From NCBI GenBank assembly GCA_029310945.1, contig JARJFC010000001.1, positions 152,001 through 216,000 of the forward strand: a stretch of 64,000 nucleotides of DNA. Reading direction: 5' to 3'. Below the pieces are notes generated by a model that saw only the letters and a list, made by a program, of their open reading frames with translations, had not been told where the DNA came from and searched no databases. This stretch comes from Leptospira sp. 96542 (lineage in GTDB: Bacteria > Spirochaetota > Leptospiria > Leptospirales > Leptospiraceae). A program made the position numbers and the translations under genes. Positions 51,461 through 60,493 of this stretch are shown here, one piece after another; within the stretch, counting starts at the first letter, position 1; each line of letters starts with the position of its first letter.

Positions 51461-51577
51461 TTTTGTGCTCCTTTTATTTTATAGAACCAGAACAATATTA
51501 AATGCAATTCAAATTTTAGAAATAAAAATCTCGCTTTTAAATCTAATACAATTTCATTTAGCTCCGAGGTATTCAAA

Positions 51578-51964
51578 ATGAATGTAATTTCTAACAAAAT
51601 AAAATGGATTATGCTTGGTTCAGGCATCATCACTTGCTCAATGATCCTTTCTGCTCTCCACCCAAGCCTCGGACTTATGTTAACGTTTGGAGATACTTTG
51701 GATGGCAATCTGGCCAATATCATCGTTCGCAATTGGGGCGCACTCATTGCACTTATTGGTGGCATGCTCATTTACGGAGCCTATAATGAGCCAAATCGCA
51801 ATCTCATTCTTGTCGTGGCAACGATTAGCAAGAGTATTTTCATTACACTCAATTTGATTTATGGAACTTCCTATTTTGCCAAGTCTGGCCTTGCTCTTGT
51901 TTTTGATTCTATCGTTGTGATTATTTTTGTTATTTATCTTTTGGGTCAAAAACCAAAAGGCTGA
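51578..51964 (+). CDS. Four-helix membrane protein of unknown function
   Basis: 128 residues with four membrane helices (about 9-30, 47-65, 75-95, 103-122). The loop after the first helix (HPSLGLMLTFGDTLDGNLANIIVRNWG) is its most distinctive part. No family recognised with certainty. Divergent from the TEX264-like gene. The 280-bp stretch after it (51965-52245) shows no gene. Confidence 0.6.
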   Translation: MNVISNKIKWIMLGSGIITCSMILSALHPSLGLMLTFGDTLDGNLANIIVRNWGALIALIGGMLIYGAYNEPNRNLILVVATISKSIFITLNLIYGTSYFAKSGLALVFDSIVVIIFVIYLLGQKPKG

Positions 51965-52245
51965 ACTCGGAACAAAAACAAAATTTTCAAAATAGTTTTA
52001 CCGAACAAAAATTACAAGTTGGATACGAATCCAAATTAAAGTTGAGCCTTCCTTGGTATTGTACACAGGTGCAATTTGGAAGGCACTTTCTGAATCATGA
52101 TAATTTCACACAAAACCACTGGGTTTTTTGGCACCAAATCAATATTTGGTAAAAATAGTAAAAATCGAAATGAAATATGCAAAATTCAATCAATTTGATG
52201 GCTTTGATTTGGAAAGATGTTTAATAGTTTCCTATACAGCATAAA

Positions 52246-52935
52246 ATGAAAAAAGAAATTTTAAAAGAATTCGTTACGAGTTTTGCTGGTAGCTCTTTCC
52301 CAACACTTTGCCGTACACAATCGGATCGGCTTGTTATCATTAAAATGCTCGGTGCAGGTAACGGTGCAAGCAGTCTGATGAGTGAGTTTATTGTAAACAA
52401 TGCCGCGCATCATTTGGGTTGGCCAGTGCCGAGAGCTTTTTTGATCGAAATACCCTCAGGGTTTCCCTGGACATTCGGTACGGACGAATTTGATGACTTG
52501 GTTCAGAAGAGCAGTGGGTGGAATTTGGGTTTGGAATACATTCCAGATGCTATGAAAATTGGGAACACGGAAGAAATTTCCAATGAGCTAAAAGCTCAGG
52601 TGCTAGCGCTGGATTACCTATTCGTAAATATCGACAGAACTTTGGAAAGTGCCAACTTACTGCAGGATAAGGAGAAAAATTTATGGATCATCGATCACGG
52701 AAGCTGCTTGATTTTTCAAAACATGCAAGCACTCCCGCCGCGTATAGACTCCAACCACCAGTTCGCTATGCACTTCGAGCATCTGAAAGATTTAGTTTTG
52801 GATCGGGTTCGGGATTTGAAAAAAATCGATATGTATGCCGATTTGATTGAGAATTTGCCTGCGCAGTGGTGTAAACAAACAAACGTTACTCCTGAAAGTA
52901 TCAGGCATCTGATTCGAAAAATTACTTCAAAGTAG
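52246..52935 (+). CDS. HipA-like kinase-fold protein (HipA_2 type)
   Basis: 229 residues. The pattern LDYLFVNIDRTLESANLL followed by WIIDHGSCL matches the catalytic and metal-binding loops of the small HipA-like family (DxxxxNxxR, then DHG). No HipB-type antitoxin gene is adjacent, so a toxin-antitoxin role is doubtful. Substrate unknown; kinase activity is inferred. Confidence 0.65.
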   Translation: MKKEILKEFVTSFAGSSFPTLCRTQSDRLVIIKMLGAGNGASSLMSEFIVNNAAHHLGWPVPRAFLIEIPSGFPWTFGTDEFDDLVQKSSGWNLGLEYIPDAMKIGNTEEISNELKAQVLALDYLFVNIDRTLESANLLQDKEKNLWIIDHGSCLIFQNMQALPPRIDSNHQFAMHFEHLKDLVLDRVRDLKKIDMYADLIENLPAQWCKQTNVTPESIRHLIRKITSK

Positions 52936-53015
52936 GAATCAATTTTAAGAGGTTTATGGCCGTATAAGAGTTTTTAAAAGACAAGGGCACTCCCGATAGG
53001 TTAGTGTAATGAAAT

Positions 53016-53660
53016 TTACGAATTCATATGAGGGAGGAGTCGACCGAGGATATGTCCTTCTGGATAATTAAATTCAACCGCGTCAATCCCGCAGATGACA
53101 CAGATTGTTTGAACTACTAGAGTTTGGTTGTGCGAATCTAATTTTGCAAATTTTTGAATACCGTCCTCTATATCAAATTCATTATTTTTATCGATGAGCT
53201 CTTGAATTTCTTTTCTATCATAAGTTTCAGCTTCAAGCATCATATAAAACGTATCCATTCCTTCTTTTGAGATATCATACATACAAACTGTAGCGACAGC
53301 AAATTTTGTCTGTAATTCGCGTGAAATGATATCGTTTGGCGGGGAAGGATGAACTATTTCCAATAACAATTCGATAGTATTTCCACGTTTGTATTTTTTT
53401 ATATGACCTGATTCAGAAACTTCAAAAAGTGCCGCTAACAATTCTTGTTTATCCTTGACATCCGAATTTCTAAATTCGTCTAAGATATCATCTCTCTCGA
53501 TCTTTTTATCCAATCTATCTTTCCAAATTTTTTCACCGAGTTCGGGAGAAATATTGAAGTGTTTTAATACCTTCTTAGACATTTTGGTTTCAGAGTCCTT
53601 ATAACTACCGCTTTCACCCAATACCTCAAAAACCAAAAATGCAATTGATTTCTCATTCAT
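53016..53660 (-). CDS. TerB-like helical protein, unknown
   Basis: 214 residues, mainly alpha-helical and acidic. The second half (FAVATVCMYDISKEGMDTFYMMLEA) is loosely like the TerB all-helical fold, but the diagnostic acidic motifs are not clear. No neighbour links it to tellurite genes. It is the last ordinary gene before the trailer repeat and the restriction-modification island. The following 250 bp (53661-53913) show no gene. Confidence 0.45.
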   Translation of the reverse strand: MNEKSIAFLVFEVLGESGSYKDSETKMSKKVLKHFNISPELGEKIWKDRLDKKIERDDILDEFRNSDVKDKQELLAALFEVSESGHIKKYKRGNTIELLLEIVHPSPPNDIISRELQTKFAVATVCMYDISKEGMDTFYMMLEAETYDRKEIQELIDKNNEFDIEDGIQKFAKLDSHNQTLVVQTICVICGIDAVEFNYPEGHILGRLLPHMNS

Positions 53661-53913
53661 AAACGAATCCTAAATAAATAATTTCGAACACAATAGATAG
53701 TTTTTTAGAAAATGCAATTAAAAAATATCTTTCGAATTTAATTGAATAGGTCGCTCAACTCGGATCTGCTGCATATTAAAAAGATTGTTTTCCTTTAATC
53801 TCTAAGTATCAAAGTCGGCTACACCATACAAGTCCCATTTGCATTTTGACATTCTTTCCTATAACAAATATTTGTTGAGCCACCTCACGGTCGGCCTTAC
53901 GAATGGTTCGACC

Positions 53914-54024
53914 AAAGGCTTCCCTTCTTTTTAACTCATAACAATCTATATACGACAAAGGTTCCATCCTTTCCACTCTCCCCTCCACAATCGATTCTCA
54001 TCAACCACTTCGAGGGAAAGCCAG
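53914..54024. repeat. Truncated copy of the 23S rRNA trailer repeat
   Basis: About 110 bp match the distal part of the trailer found at 59660 and 63618, from AAAGGCTTC through ACGACAAAGGTTCCATCC to the CACTTCGAGGGAAAGCC block, where homology stops. The hairpins and 23S sequence are missing. It marks the left edge of the type I modification region and is evidence that rRNA-linked sequence was copied here. Confidence 0.75.
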
Positions 54025-54070
54025 AGGATAAACGATGGCTGGATTCCGAAAGTGTAGGCTATAATTTATT

Positions 54071-55546
54071 TTATTTCAAACTCGCCAAGACCTGTCGGAA
54101 ATTTGCAAGTCCCGCTTCCATATTTTCAATGATCTCTTCCGCAATGACATCTGGTTCTGGTAAATTATCTAAATCTGCGAGCGACTTATCTTTCAACCAA
54201 GTGATATCAAGTGAAGTCTTATCCCGTGCAATAATTTCCTCATAAGAAAACCTTCTCCATCTACCTTCTGGATTCGTCTCGGGGTGAAAACTCTCTTTCC
54301 GTTTCGTCCGATTCCCTACCTTGTATGCATCAATGAATTCTTTTAGGTCATCAAACTTGAGAGGGTTTTTCTTCAACGTATGATGGATATTGGTTCGGTA
54401 ATCATAGATCCAAACTTCTTTCGTCCAATGTTCTTTTCGTGCGGGATGGTTATCAAAAAAGATCACATTCGCCTTGACTCCGTTTGCATAAAAGATTCCA
54501 GTAGGTAGCCTTAAAATGGTATGAAGTTCAGTGGTTTCTAAAAGTTTCTTTCGAACGGTTTCTCCTGCCCCACCTTCAAATAGAACATTGTCAGGAACAA
54601 CTACTGCGGCAACGCCTGTGGATTTCAAAAGGGATAGGATATGTTGGACAAAGTTTAACTGTTTGTTGGAAGTGCTTGCCCAAAAGTCTTGCCGTGTGTA
54701 AGTGAGATCTTCTTTTTCTAGTTCCCCATCTTCGTTTGTAAACGTTTGCGAACTCTTTTTCCCAAACGGAGGGTTGGCTAGCACATAATCGTATGTAGCG
54801 GATGGAGGTGAGATCAAAGCATCCGCCGGGGAAATAAAGTTCTCACAATCCAAATCACCAATATTGTGAAGGAAAAGATTCATGAGAGCGAGTCTTCTTG
54901 TCCCCGCTACAATCTCATTCCCAAAGAAAGTTTTGTGTTTTAAGAATTTGTTTTGGTCTTTGTCTAGTTTATAATTCTGAACGAGATAGTCATACGCTGC
55001 GAGAAAAAATCCCCCTGTCCCGCAACTGGGATCGGCAATGGTTTTCCCAGGTTCAGGTTGGATACACTCCACCATCGCGCGGATGAGTGCTCTTGGTGTG
55101 AAGTATTGCCCAGCACCACTTTTTACGTCTTCTGCATTCTTTTCGAGTAAGCCTTCGTAGATATCACCTTTAACATCCGCACCCATCACAAGCCAGTTCT
55201 CATTCCCAATCATATCAATGACCTTGGAGAGCATGGCAGGATCTTGGATTTTGTTCTGGCTCTTGGTAAAAATCTGTCCTAGGACTCCTTTTTGTGCACT
55301 GAGTTCGCGGAGTGAGGTAGAATAATGAACTTCCAACTCTGCACCCTTTTTGTTTGTAAGGCTTTCCCAATTGTATTCTTCAGGAATTGGCAACTTGCGA
55401 TTATAAGGTGGTCTTCCATATTCGTCCGCCATTTTTAAAAACAACAGATAGGTCAATTGTTCTAAATAATCACCGTAACCTACACCCACATCGCGAAGGG
55501 GATTACAATAACTCCAGACTTTACTTACGATACTTGCTGTTGACAT
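54071..55546 (-). CDS. hsdM: Type I modification methylase HsdM
   Basis: N6-adenine DNA methyltransferase subunit, 491 residues. N-terminal helical domain with YLEQLTYLLFLKMADEYGRPPYN, the SAM site ADPSCGTGGFFLAAYDYL near residue 185-200, the catalytic NPPFG, and a C-terminal tail ending in a coiled coil. It methylates the site chosen by HsdS. The Panacea-domain gene precedes it by 12 bp. No hsdR gene is found anywhere in the window, so as seen it can modify but not cut. Confidence 0.92.
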   Translation of the reverse strand: MSTASIVSKVWSYCNPLRDVGVGYGDYLEQLTYLLFLKMADEYGRPPYNRKLPIPEEYNWESLTNKKGAELEVHYSTSLRELSAQKGVLGQIFTKSQNKIQDPAMLSKVIDMIGNENWLVMGADVKGDIYEGLLEKNAEDVKSGAGQYFTPRALIRAMVECIQPEPGKTIADPSCGTGGFFLAAYDYLVQNYKLDKDQNKFLKHKTFFGNEIVAGTRRLALMNLFLHNIGDLDCENFISPADALISPPSATYDYVLANPPFGKKSSQTFTNEDGELEKEDLTYTRQDFWASTSNKQLNFVQHILSLLKSTGVAAVVVPDNVLFEGGAGETVRKKLLETTELHTILRLPTGIFYANGVKANVIFFDNHPARKEHWTKEVWIYDYRTNIHHTLKKNPLKFDDLKEFIDAYKVGNRTKRKESFHPETNPEGRWRRFSYEEIIARDKTSLDITWLKDKSLADLDNLPEPDVIAEEIIENMEAGLANFRQVLASLK

Positions 55547-55558
55547 AGATATTCTCTC

Positions 55559-56098
55559 TTACTTGTTGAGCAGGATTTGATCCCAGCCCTCTTTCTGAAT
55601 AAAGGCCAAACATTTTTTTGTTTCGTCCTCAGAGAATTTTTGAGCTTTGTTTTTAAATTTCGATGAATTTAGTTCAATTGGCCAATCTTGCATAGACTTA
55701 CGAACAAAATCAAAATCCAAAGTTTGAATTTCCTCAATCACTCTACAAAGAGTAGCCAAAAGTTCAGTTTTCCATGAGCGATCTTTTACAGAATAACGAG
55801 AAAAAATCCCCGCCAGTGAATTCATTGACTCTTCAATTTCTTCTTTATAGTTAAAATTGTATTTAGTCAATTTATCTTGATTTAGGATTTTGATCGCACT
55901 TTTATCCCATTTAAAGTAAGTTCGATTATTGATGATTCTTTTAATCTCAGGAGCATAAGGTCCCAAATGCCAACCTTTGAACTTTAAGTTTAACTGAATT
56001 TTATATATCGTTTGTAATAGATATAAATACTTAGCTAGAGTCATTTCCGCCAACTGGATTTCATTCTTCTCAGCTTGGCTCAAAATAAATGCGACCAT
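55559..56098 (-). CDS. Panacea/DUF4065-like (SocA-type) protein inside the type I operon
   Basis: 179 residues. LAKYLYLLQTIYKIQ...GWHLGPYAPEI is the core pattern of the Panacea (DUF4065) domain, found in SocA-type antitoxins and proteolysis adapters. It overlaps the end of hsdS by 19 bp and precedes hsdM by 12 bp, so it is co-expressed with the modification enzyme. Role unknown: antitoxin, or regulator of the RM complex. No toxin-like small gene is adjacent. Confidence 0.65.
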   Translation of the reverse strand: MVAFILSQAEKNEIQLAEMTLAKYLYLLQTIYKIQLNLKFKGWHLGPYAPEIKRIINNRTYFKWDKSAIKILNQDKLTKYNFNYKEEIEESMNSLAGIFSRYSVKDRSWKTELLATLCRVIEEIQTLDFDFVRKSMQDWPIELNSSKFKNKAQKFSEDETKKCLAFIQKEGWDQILLNK

Positions 56099-57459
56099 TT
56101 GAATGTCTTGGAACGTAATTTTTGTTTTTTCTTGATCAATGGATCATTTTTCTCAGTAGCAACACTTTCGATTTCAGTTTGAATATGAAGAACCAACTTC
56201 CCCTCAAACGCCTGTTTTAAGATGCTCTGTCGCAACACTTCCGCTTGTGCCAGTGATTTCTTGATGGTCTCTTCGATTTTATCACAGACAGTGAGTTTAG
56301 ATTCAAGGATTTGGACGATTTGTTCCTGTTCTGTAATCTTTGTTAAAACTAATAATGATAATTTTATTTTTTTTAATATTATTCTTTTAATAGCAGTTCC
56401 AGTCATATCGCCGATTAAATACCTATTTCCTATTGGGCTTTGGATATAGTACATTAAATACTTCGAGAGAAGAATTGATTTTGAAGGCTTTATTAAACAT
56501 ACACTCGAAAGCAAAGCAAATGGTTCATTTAACGTATTAATTGTCACTTCGCCAGCATTCACGCCGTCCTTTGTTAACAAAACATCACCTGACTCGGGAT
56601 TGCACCGACTGTAAATGGAATCGAAGAATTCTTTATCTATATATACTAAATTTCTTAAATCCATATAACCATTCTGAATATTTTTTGCTGTAATATAAAG
56701 AAATGATCCGGGAAATTTATCTTTTGCTTGGTTTTGTGGCGAAAAATGAGAGCCATCTTGAATCTTTTCACATACTTCCCCTAACTTCACCCACTTCCAT
56801 CCCTCCGGTAACTCCCCTTCCATCACACCGGGATTCGTCAACTTCCCCGTAAACGCCGCTTGTAACAAACTCTGCTGGTATACCTTCAATTGAGCAAGTG
56901 CCGTCTCGAGTTGTTCTTTTCCTTTTTCCAATTCGCTAAAGAGTTCTTCGATCTTGGCAACGATGGTTTGTTGTTCGGCGATAGGTGGGAGGGGGATTGG
57001 AGTGGATCTAATAATTGCCTGACTTATATTTGGTTGTGCTCCACCAATACCTTGGTTTATTAACTTTGGTTTACAAAAAAATAGATAATAATATAAATAA
57101 TTTGAATCTAGCTGATCACTCTTAAATATTCCGCAGATTGCTTGATTTGTTGCTGCATCTACCCCCAAAAAAGCTAGCTTCCCAATAGTCGCACCATATA
57201 GGGCTATTAAAAGAGTTCCTTTGGGGAAAATTTTGGCACTCGAAGTCTTTATGCCATCTTCAGAAATTTTTTCCTCAGTATCATAAATTATACCTTTCTC
57301 CAATTCTCCTGACTTAACCCAAGGAATATTTCCATTATAATAATTCTTATTTCCTCTACTTGGAGTTCCTCCGCTTGTAGTATTGCATAATTCTCCAAGT
57401 TTTTTTACTTCCCAATTTTTGGGAATCTTCTCTTTCCATGTTTCTAATTCTTGATCCAT
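56080..57459 (-). CDS. hsdS: Type I specificity subunit HsdS
   Basis: DNA-recognition subunit, 459 residues. Two target-recognition domains are visible, each starting with the WEVKKLGELC / WKWVKLGEVC pattern (about 16 and 221), each followed by a conserved coiled-coil helix (IAEQQTIVAKIEELFSELEKG near 160-180, ITEQEQIVQILESKLTVCDKIE near 380-405). So the protein recognises a bipartite site. It would work with HsdM. Ends in a basic tail overlapping the Panacea gene. Confidence 0.9.
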   Translation of the reverse strand: MDQELETWKEKIPKNWEVKKLGELCNTTSGGTPSRGNKNYYNGNIPWVKSGELEKGIIYDTEEKISEDGIKTSSAKIFPKGTLLIALYGATIGKLAFLGVDAATNQAICGIFKSDQLDSNYLYYYLFFCKPKLINQGIGGAQPNISQAIIRSTPIPLPPIAEQQTIVAKIEELFSELEKGKEQLETALAQLKVYQQSLLQAAFTGKLTNPGVMEGELPEGWKWVKLGEVCEKIQDGSHFSPQNQAKDKFPGSFLYITAKNIQNGYMDLRNLVYIDKEFFDSIYSRCNPESGDVLLTKDGVNAGEVTINTLNEPFALLSSVCLIKPSKSILLSKYLMYYIQSPIGNRYLIGDMTGTAIKRIILKKIKLSLLVLTKITEQEQIVQILESKLTVCDKIEETIKKSLAQAEVLRQSILKQAFEGKLVLHIQTEIESVATEKNDPLIKKKQKLRSKTFKWSHLF

Positions 57460-57477
57460 CAGTGATACAAGGATTTC

Positions 57478-57942
57478 TTATGAAATCAAACTTGCGATTT
57501 CCTTTTTGGTTTTCTTTCTTTTTCCGTGGACAAGGGCGATGGTTTTCTTTTGTAGCTTCACAGAAAAGGGTTTGGATGGTGATGGTTTGACAAGTACATC
57601 GAGATTAGATTTAGTTCGATATACAGCGAGGCCTATATTGTATTTTTCTAAGATAGCTTTATTTTTTAGGGCAGCACTTTCTCCGTCTGGAGAAATGACT
57701 ACATAAGAAACGTGGGAAAAACTGCGATATCGAAAAGCCTGGTGAAGAGCATTTTTCCAATTTTTCAACTTTAGTTCGAATGAAATGAACAATATTTTTT
57801 CTGGATCTTTATGGTTGGTATAAAAAACATAATCGGGTTTTCCAAAGAGGCCTTCTACTTCTTTTAGATAAGTTGTATCATACTTCCTACTAATGAATCT
57901 TTCAAAATAGAGGGACATTTCTTCTTCGGATTCGTAGATCAT
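57478..57942 (-). CDS. Small PD-(D/E)XK nuclease-like protein
   Basis: 154 residues. P36-D37-x18-E56-L-K58 matches the PD-(D/E)XK catalytic pattern, with a following helix NALHQAFRYRSFSHVSYVV. It could be a DNA-cutting or DNA-binding protein, taking part of the place of the missing HsdR, whose own N-terminus has this fold; helicase and translocase parts are absent. It is just upstream of hsdS in the same orientation. Function inferred only. Confidence 0.6.
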   Translation of the reverse strand: MIYESEEEMSLYFERFISRKYDTTYLKEVEGLFGKPDYVFYTNHKDPEKILFISFELKLKNWKNALHQAFRYRSFSHVSYVVISPDGESAALKNKAILEKYNIGLAVYRTKSNLDVLVKPSPSKPFSVKLQKKTIALVHGKRKKTKKEIASLIS

Positions 57943-58023
57943 TTTTTAACCTCTTCACTTGCCAATGCGCTGGAATCTCACCTAACCATTCCACACCAGA
58001 ATCTTTGTATGATGCGTTCCGCT

Positions 58024-58725
58024 TCATGACTCGATGACTTCTCCAATCATCCCTTGGGTTTCTTCTTCCGAAGTCAGGATATCCCGCCGAATCTCTGCTA
58101 GACCACGAAGTGGTTTGTATTTATAAAAGTATTTGGTGAAATTGATTTCATAACCCACTTTTGTTTTTTTCATGATCAATCCAAGCATCTGGCACATGGG
58201 GGATCACTTCTCTCGGAGTGAAATGTTCCCCAGCGGTTTCGTTGCTGAGTTCCGTAAATTTTCGAATGAGTTCCTCAAAGATATAACCCATCTCAAGATA
58301 AGACACACCTCGGAACATGTCCCCTGCTTCTGCAAATTTTTTCACAACCAGAAAAAGTAGATCATACTCCTCAAGCTTTTTGATTTGATCTTCCAAACTA
58401 AAATAGTCGATGATCTCAAGTGCGCTGAGAGAGTATCCTTTGATATAATTTCTAAAATTGGCTCTAAAACTTCAGGCTACTTTGCCTTGTGTTGGTCATA
58501 AGCCTCAAGCACTTTCTTTTTCGTTGGTTCTAAAATAATGTCCAACCACCTAAGAACTGTCAGCGGCAATATCACTTTACTATAATCTGATTGCCTGTTG
58601 TGGCCTCTTAGTAAATCCGCAATTGCCCAGATAAAATTTGCTTTTTCTTTAAATTGATTCATCTTCAATACTAAGTTTCTCTCAAGTATTTCATCTGACA
58701 AGTGTTGATTGTAATCTTCATTCAT
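58024..58725 (-). pseudogene. hsdM-like remnant: Decayed second HsdM gene (frameshifted, internally deleted)
   Basis: Three pieces of a second, different HsdM in order: N-terminal domain (58725-58477, ANFIWAIADLLRGHNRQSDY), then a middle part entered in another frame (from about 58461) with FRNYIKGYSLSALEI, LEMGYIFEELIRKF and AGEHFTPREVI, and the C-terminal PDAWIDH. The tail KTKVGYEINFTKYFYKYKPLRG continues after a one-base frameshift (57 bp or so after PDAWIDH begins) to the stop at 58024. At least two internal deletions removed the SAM-binding and NPPF regions. So this is a relic of an older or duplicated type I system. Confidence 0.82.
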
Positions 58726-58853
58726 ATACTATTGCAGATTACATTCCCTATAGGACAAATATGCGAACTTGAAGTTACTTTTTTCTTTCCGAATTTAAAA
58801 AGTGGCTCACCTTGACTAAATTGGCAAAAAATACAACTTATGCAAAAAAAATT

Positions 58854-58888
58854 GTGACATAAGTAAAGAATCGGTAGTATCATGTCAC
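58854..58888. promoter_or_regulatory. Inverted repeat upstream of the 62-residue gene
   Basis: GTGACAT (58854-58860) and ATGTCAC (58882-58888) form perfect 7-bp arms about 80-110 bp before the ATG. The two arms also sit in near-direct repeats TGTGACATAAG / TGTCACATAAG. A regulator could bind here. The remainder of 58726-58965 shows no gene. Confidence 0.35.
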
Positions 58889-58965
58889 ATAAGAGACTCT
58901 GATTAAAAAAAAAATCAATCGTAAATTAGAAATCCTTACCATTACAATACAGGAAGGGGAAACAG

Positions 58966-59154
58966 ATGAAACTTGTAGGCCAAGGAACCATTCTTTCAGA
59001 TAGAATGAAGCGCATTATTGTAACAGGAAAATTCGAAAATCATGGCGGAGCCGTGAATGACCCAAAACTACTACGCGAAGCGGCAGATGACTTGTTCCAT
59101 TCGGAAAAAGAAACTATATCCAACTTTATTGACCAAATGAAATCAGAGAAGTAA
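58966..59154 (+). CDS. Small protein of unknown function
   Basis: 62 residues, hydrophilic, with VGQGTILSDRMKRIIVTGKFENHGG at the front and a helical, charged end. AGGAAGGGGAAACAG precedes the ATG, a strong ribosome-binding site. No family recognised. The following frame (59159) begins 4 bp later with a GAGAAG site, so both were probably one two-gene unit, as in toxin-antitoxin or anti-restriction modules. Confidence 0.5.
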   Translation: MKLVGQGTILSDRMKRIIVTGKFENHGGAVNDPKLLREAADDLFHSEKETISNFIDQMKSEK

Positions 59155-59158
59155 TCGT

Positions 59159-59470
59159 TTGATTACGATCAGCGTCGAGGTCTTATTCGAAAAGATAATA
59201 CCAGAGATTGAGAAAAAATACTCCCGTTCGATAATTGTTGATTAGGCAGTTTTGACTGAAGTAATAGATAAAATAAATGGGTATCTATATGATTTCAAAG
59301 ATCCCTCCGAATATAAAATTTCAGGAAGCATAACCTTCTGGATCAGAAAACTCAAACCCTTCACTTTTGAACTATCAGAATCAGAATCGAATCCTTGTTT
59401 ATTTTTAAACGAGGTAATCGCCGTTCTATATGGATACACTTACATCCGAGCATCAAAAAAACAAAAGAAA
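59159..59470 (+). pseudogene. Unknown gene with an in-frame amber stop
   Basis: The frame opened by TTG 59159 reads protein-like (ITISVEVLFEKIIPEIEKKYS...), meets TAG at 59243-59245, and continues in the same frame (LTEVIDKINGYLYDFKDPSEY...) with no shift. After about 59470 the coding character fades into noncoding sequence. This looks like a two-part relic of one gene that followed the 62-residue gene. Family unknown. Confidence 0.5.
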
Positions 59471-59629
59471 GAAAAACTTTTAAACTTTAGCTCCTCATAT
59501 TTATCCGATTTTTCAACTCAACTTCGCTATTCTTCTTTCTCGCCCTCAAGCATTGCATTATTTATACGAAGCAATATATTTACGTTCCGAGCAGATTTAG
59601 TATTTTTAAATAACAACATCCCCATAAAC

Positions 59630-59659
59630 AAAAAAAGCCCCAAACTTTCGTTCAGAGCT
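59630..59659 (-). terminator. Intrinsic terminator of trailer copy at 59660
   Basis: Read on the minus strand: AGCTCTGAAC, loop GAAA, GTTTGGGGCT, then a T run. Ten pairs hold only if U-G pairs are allowed, so the hairpin is valid only for minus-strand RNA. It equals, with changed pairs, the terminator at 63584-63617, and the GAAA loop is conserved. Confidence 0.75.
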
Positions 59660-59909
59660 TCTCCCAACTTCTATACGACAAAGGTTCCATCCTTTCTACT
59701 CTCCTCATCCACAATTGATTCTTATAAACCACTTCGAGGGAAAGCCCGCGGAGCACCAAGTGGCACTGCCGCGACTGCGAGCGCCCAACTGGAAGCGTGA
59801 CCCTCGGGGTCTAGCTTCCAAGTTGTTCGGTGCAGACACCAAACAGAACATAAAAAAACAAACAACGCTTTAATCTATACTTGCATGTTAAGCACATGCA
59901 AATTGTAAT
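59660..59909 (-). ncRNA. 23S-trailer-like structured RNA, copy A
   Basis: 250-bp segment lying between a 23S 3' fragment and a terminator, in the same order as the trailer at 63618. Mostly near identical to that copy, but the hairpin at 59786-59825 has different stem sequence with all pairs kept: outer arms CAAC-T-GGAAGC / GCTTCC-A-AGTTG, an inner GACCC-tcg-GGGTC and the same internal loop gt/ta. A second hairpin TTGCATGT / ACATGCAA (59881-59901) follows the 23S end. Paired changes argue for selection on RNA structure. Function unknown. Confidence 0.6.
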
Positions 59910-60281
<372 letters not shown>

Positions 60282-60308
60282 GAATTGGTTTTAAGGAGAT
60301 GGGCGTTT

Positions 60309-60340
60309 CCCCCACCACTTTGAATACAAAGTGGTGGGGG
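60309..60340. other. Perfect 14-bp hairpin
   Basis: CCCCCACCACTTTG, loop AATA, CAAAGTGGTGGGGG. It lies just beyond the lost 23S fragment boundary and has no T run after it, so it is not an ordinary terminator. The flanking 60341-60493 shows no gene; its GC-rich part resembles other hairpin-rich inserts nearby. Confidence 0.6.
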
Positions 60341-60493
60341 GACCCGGGCTCTCCCTCGACGAAGGCGCTCGGTCGATCCCTAACGCAGTGGAAGGTTTAC
60401 TAATTCACGAATCAACCGAATTAAAATTTAAATCGCAAATAAATCCTTATCTATTAGGCTGTATCTATAATTTGATAGAATACAAATTTAAAC

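Noticed and set aside
53016..53660. Tellurite resistance TerB gene
   Set aside because: Only a loose helical resemblance; metal-binding motifs and other ter genes are absent, so it is left as unknown.
60341..60420. Integron attC site
   Set aside because: A TAAC-like core is present but no matching GTTRRRY partner with the proper pairing was found.
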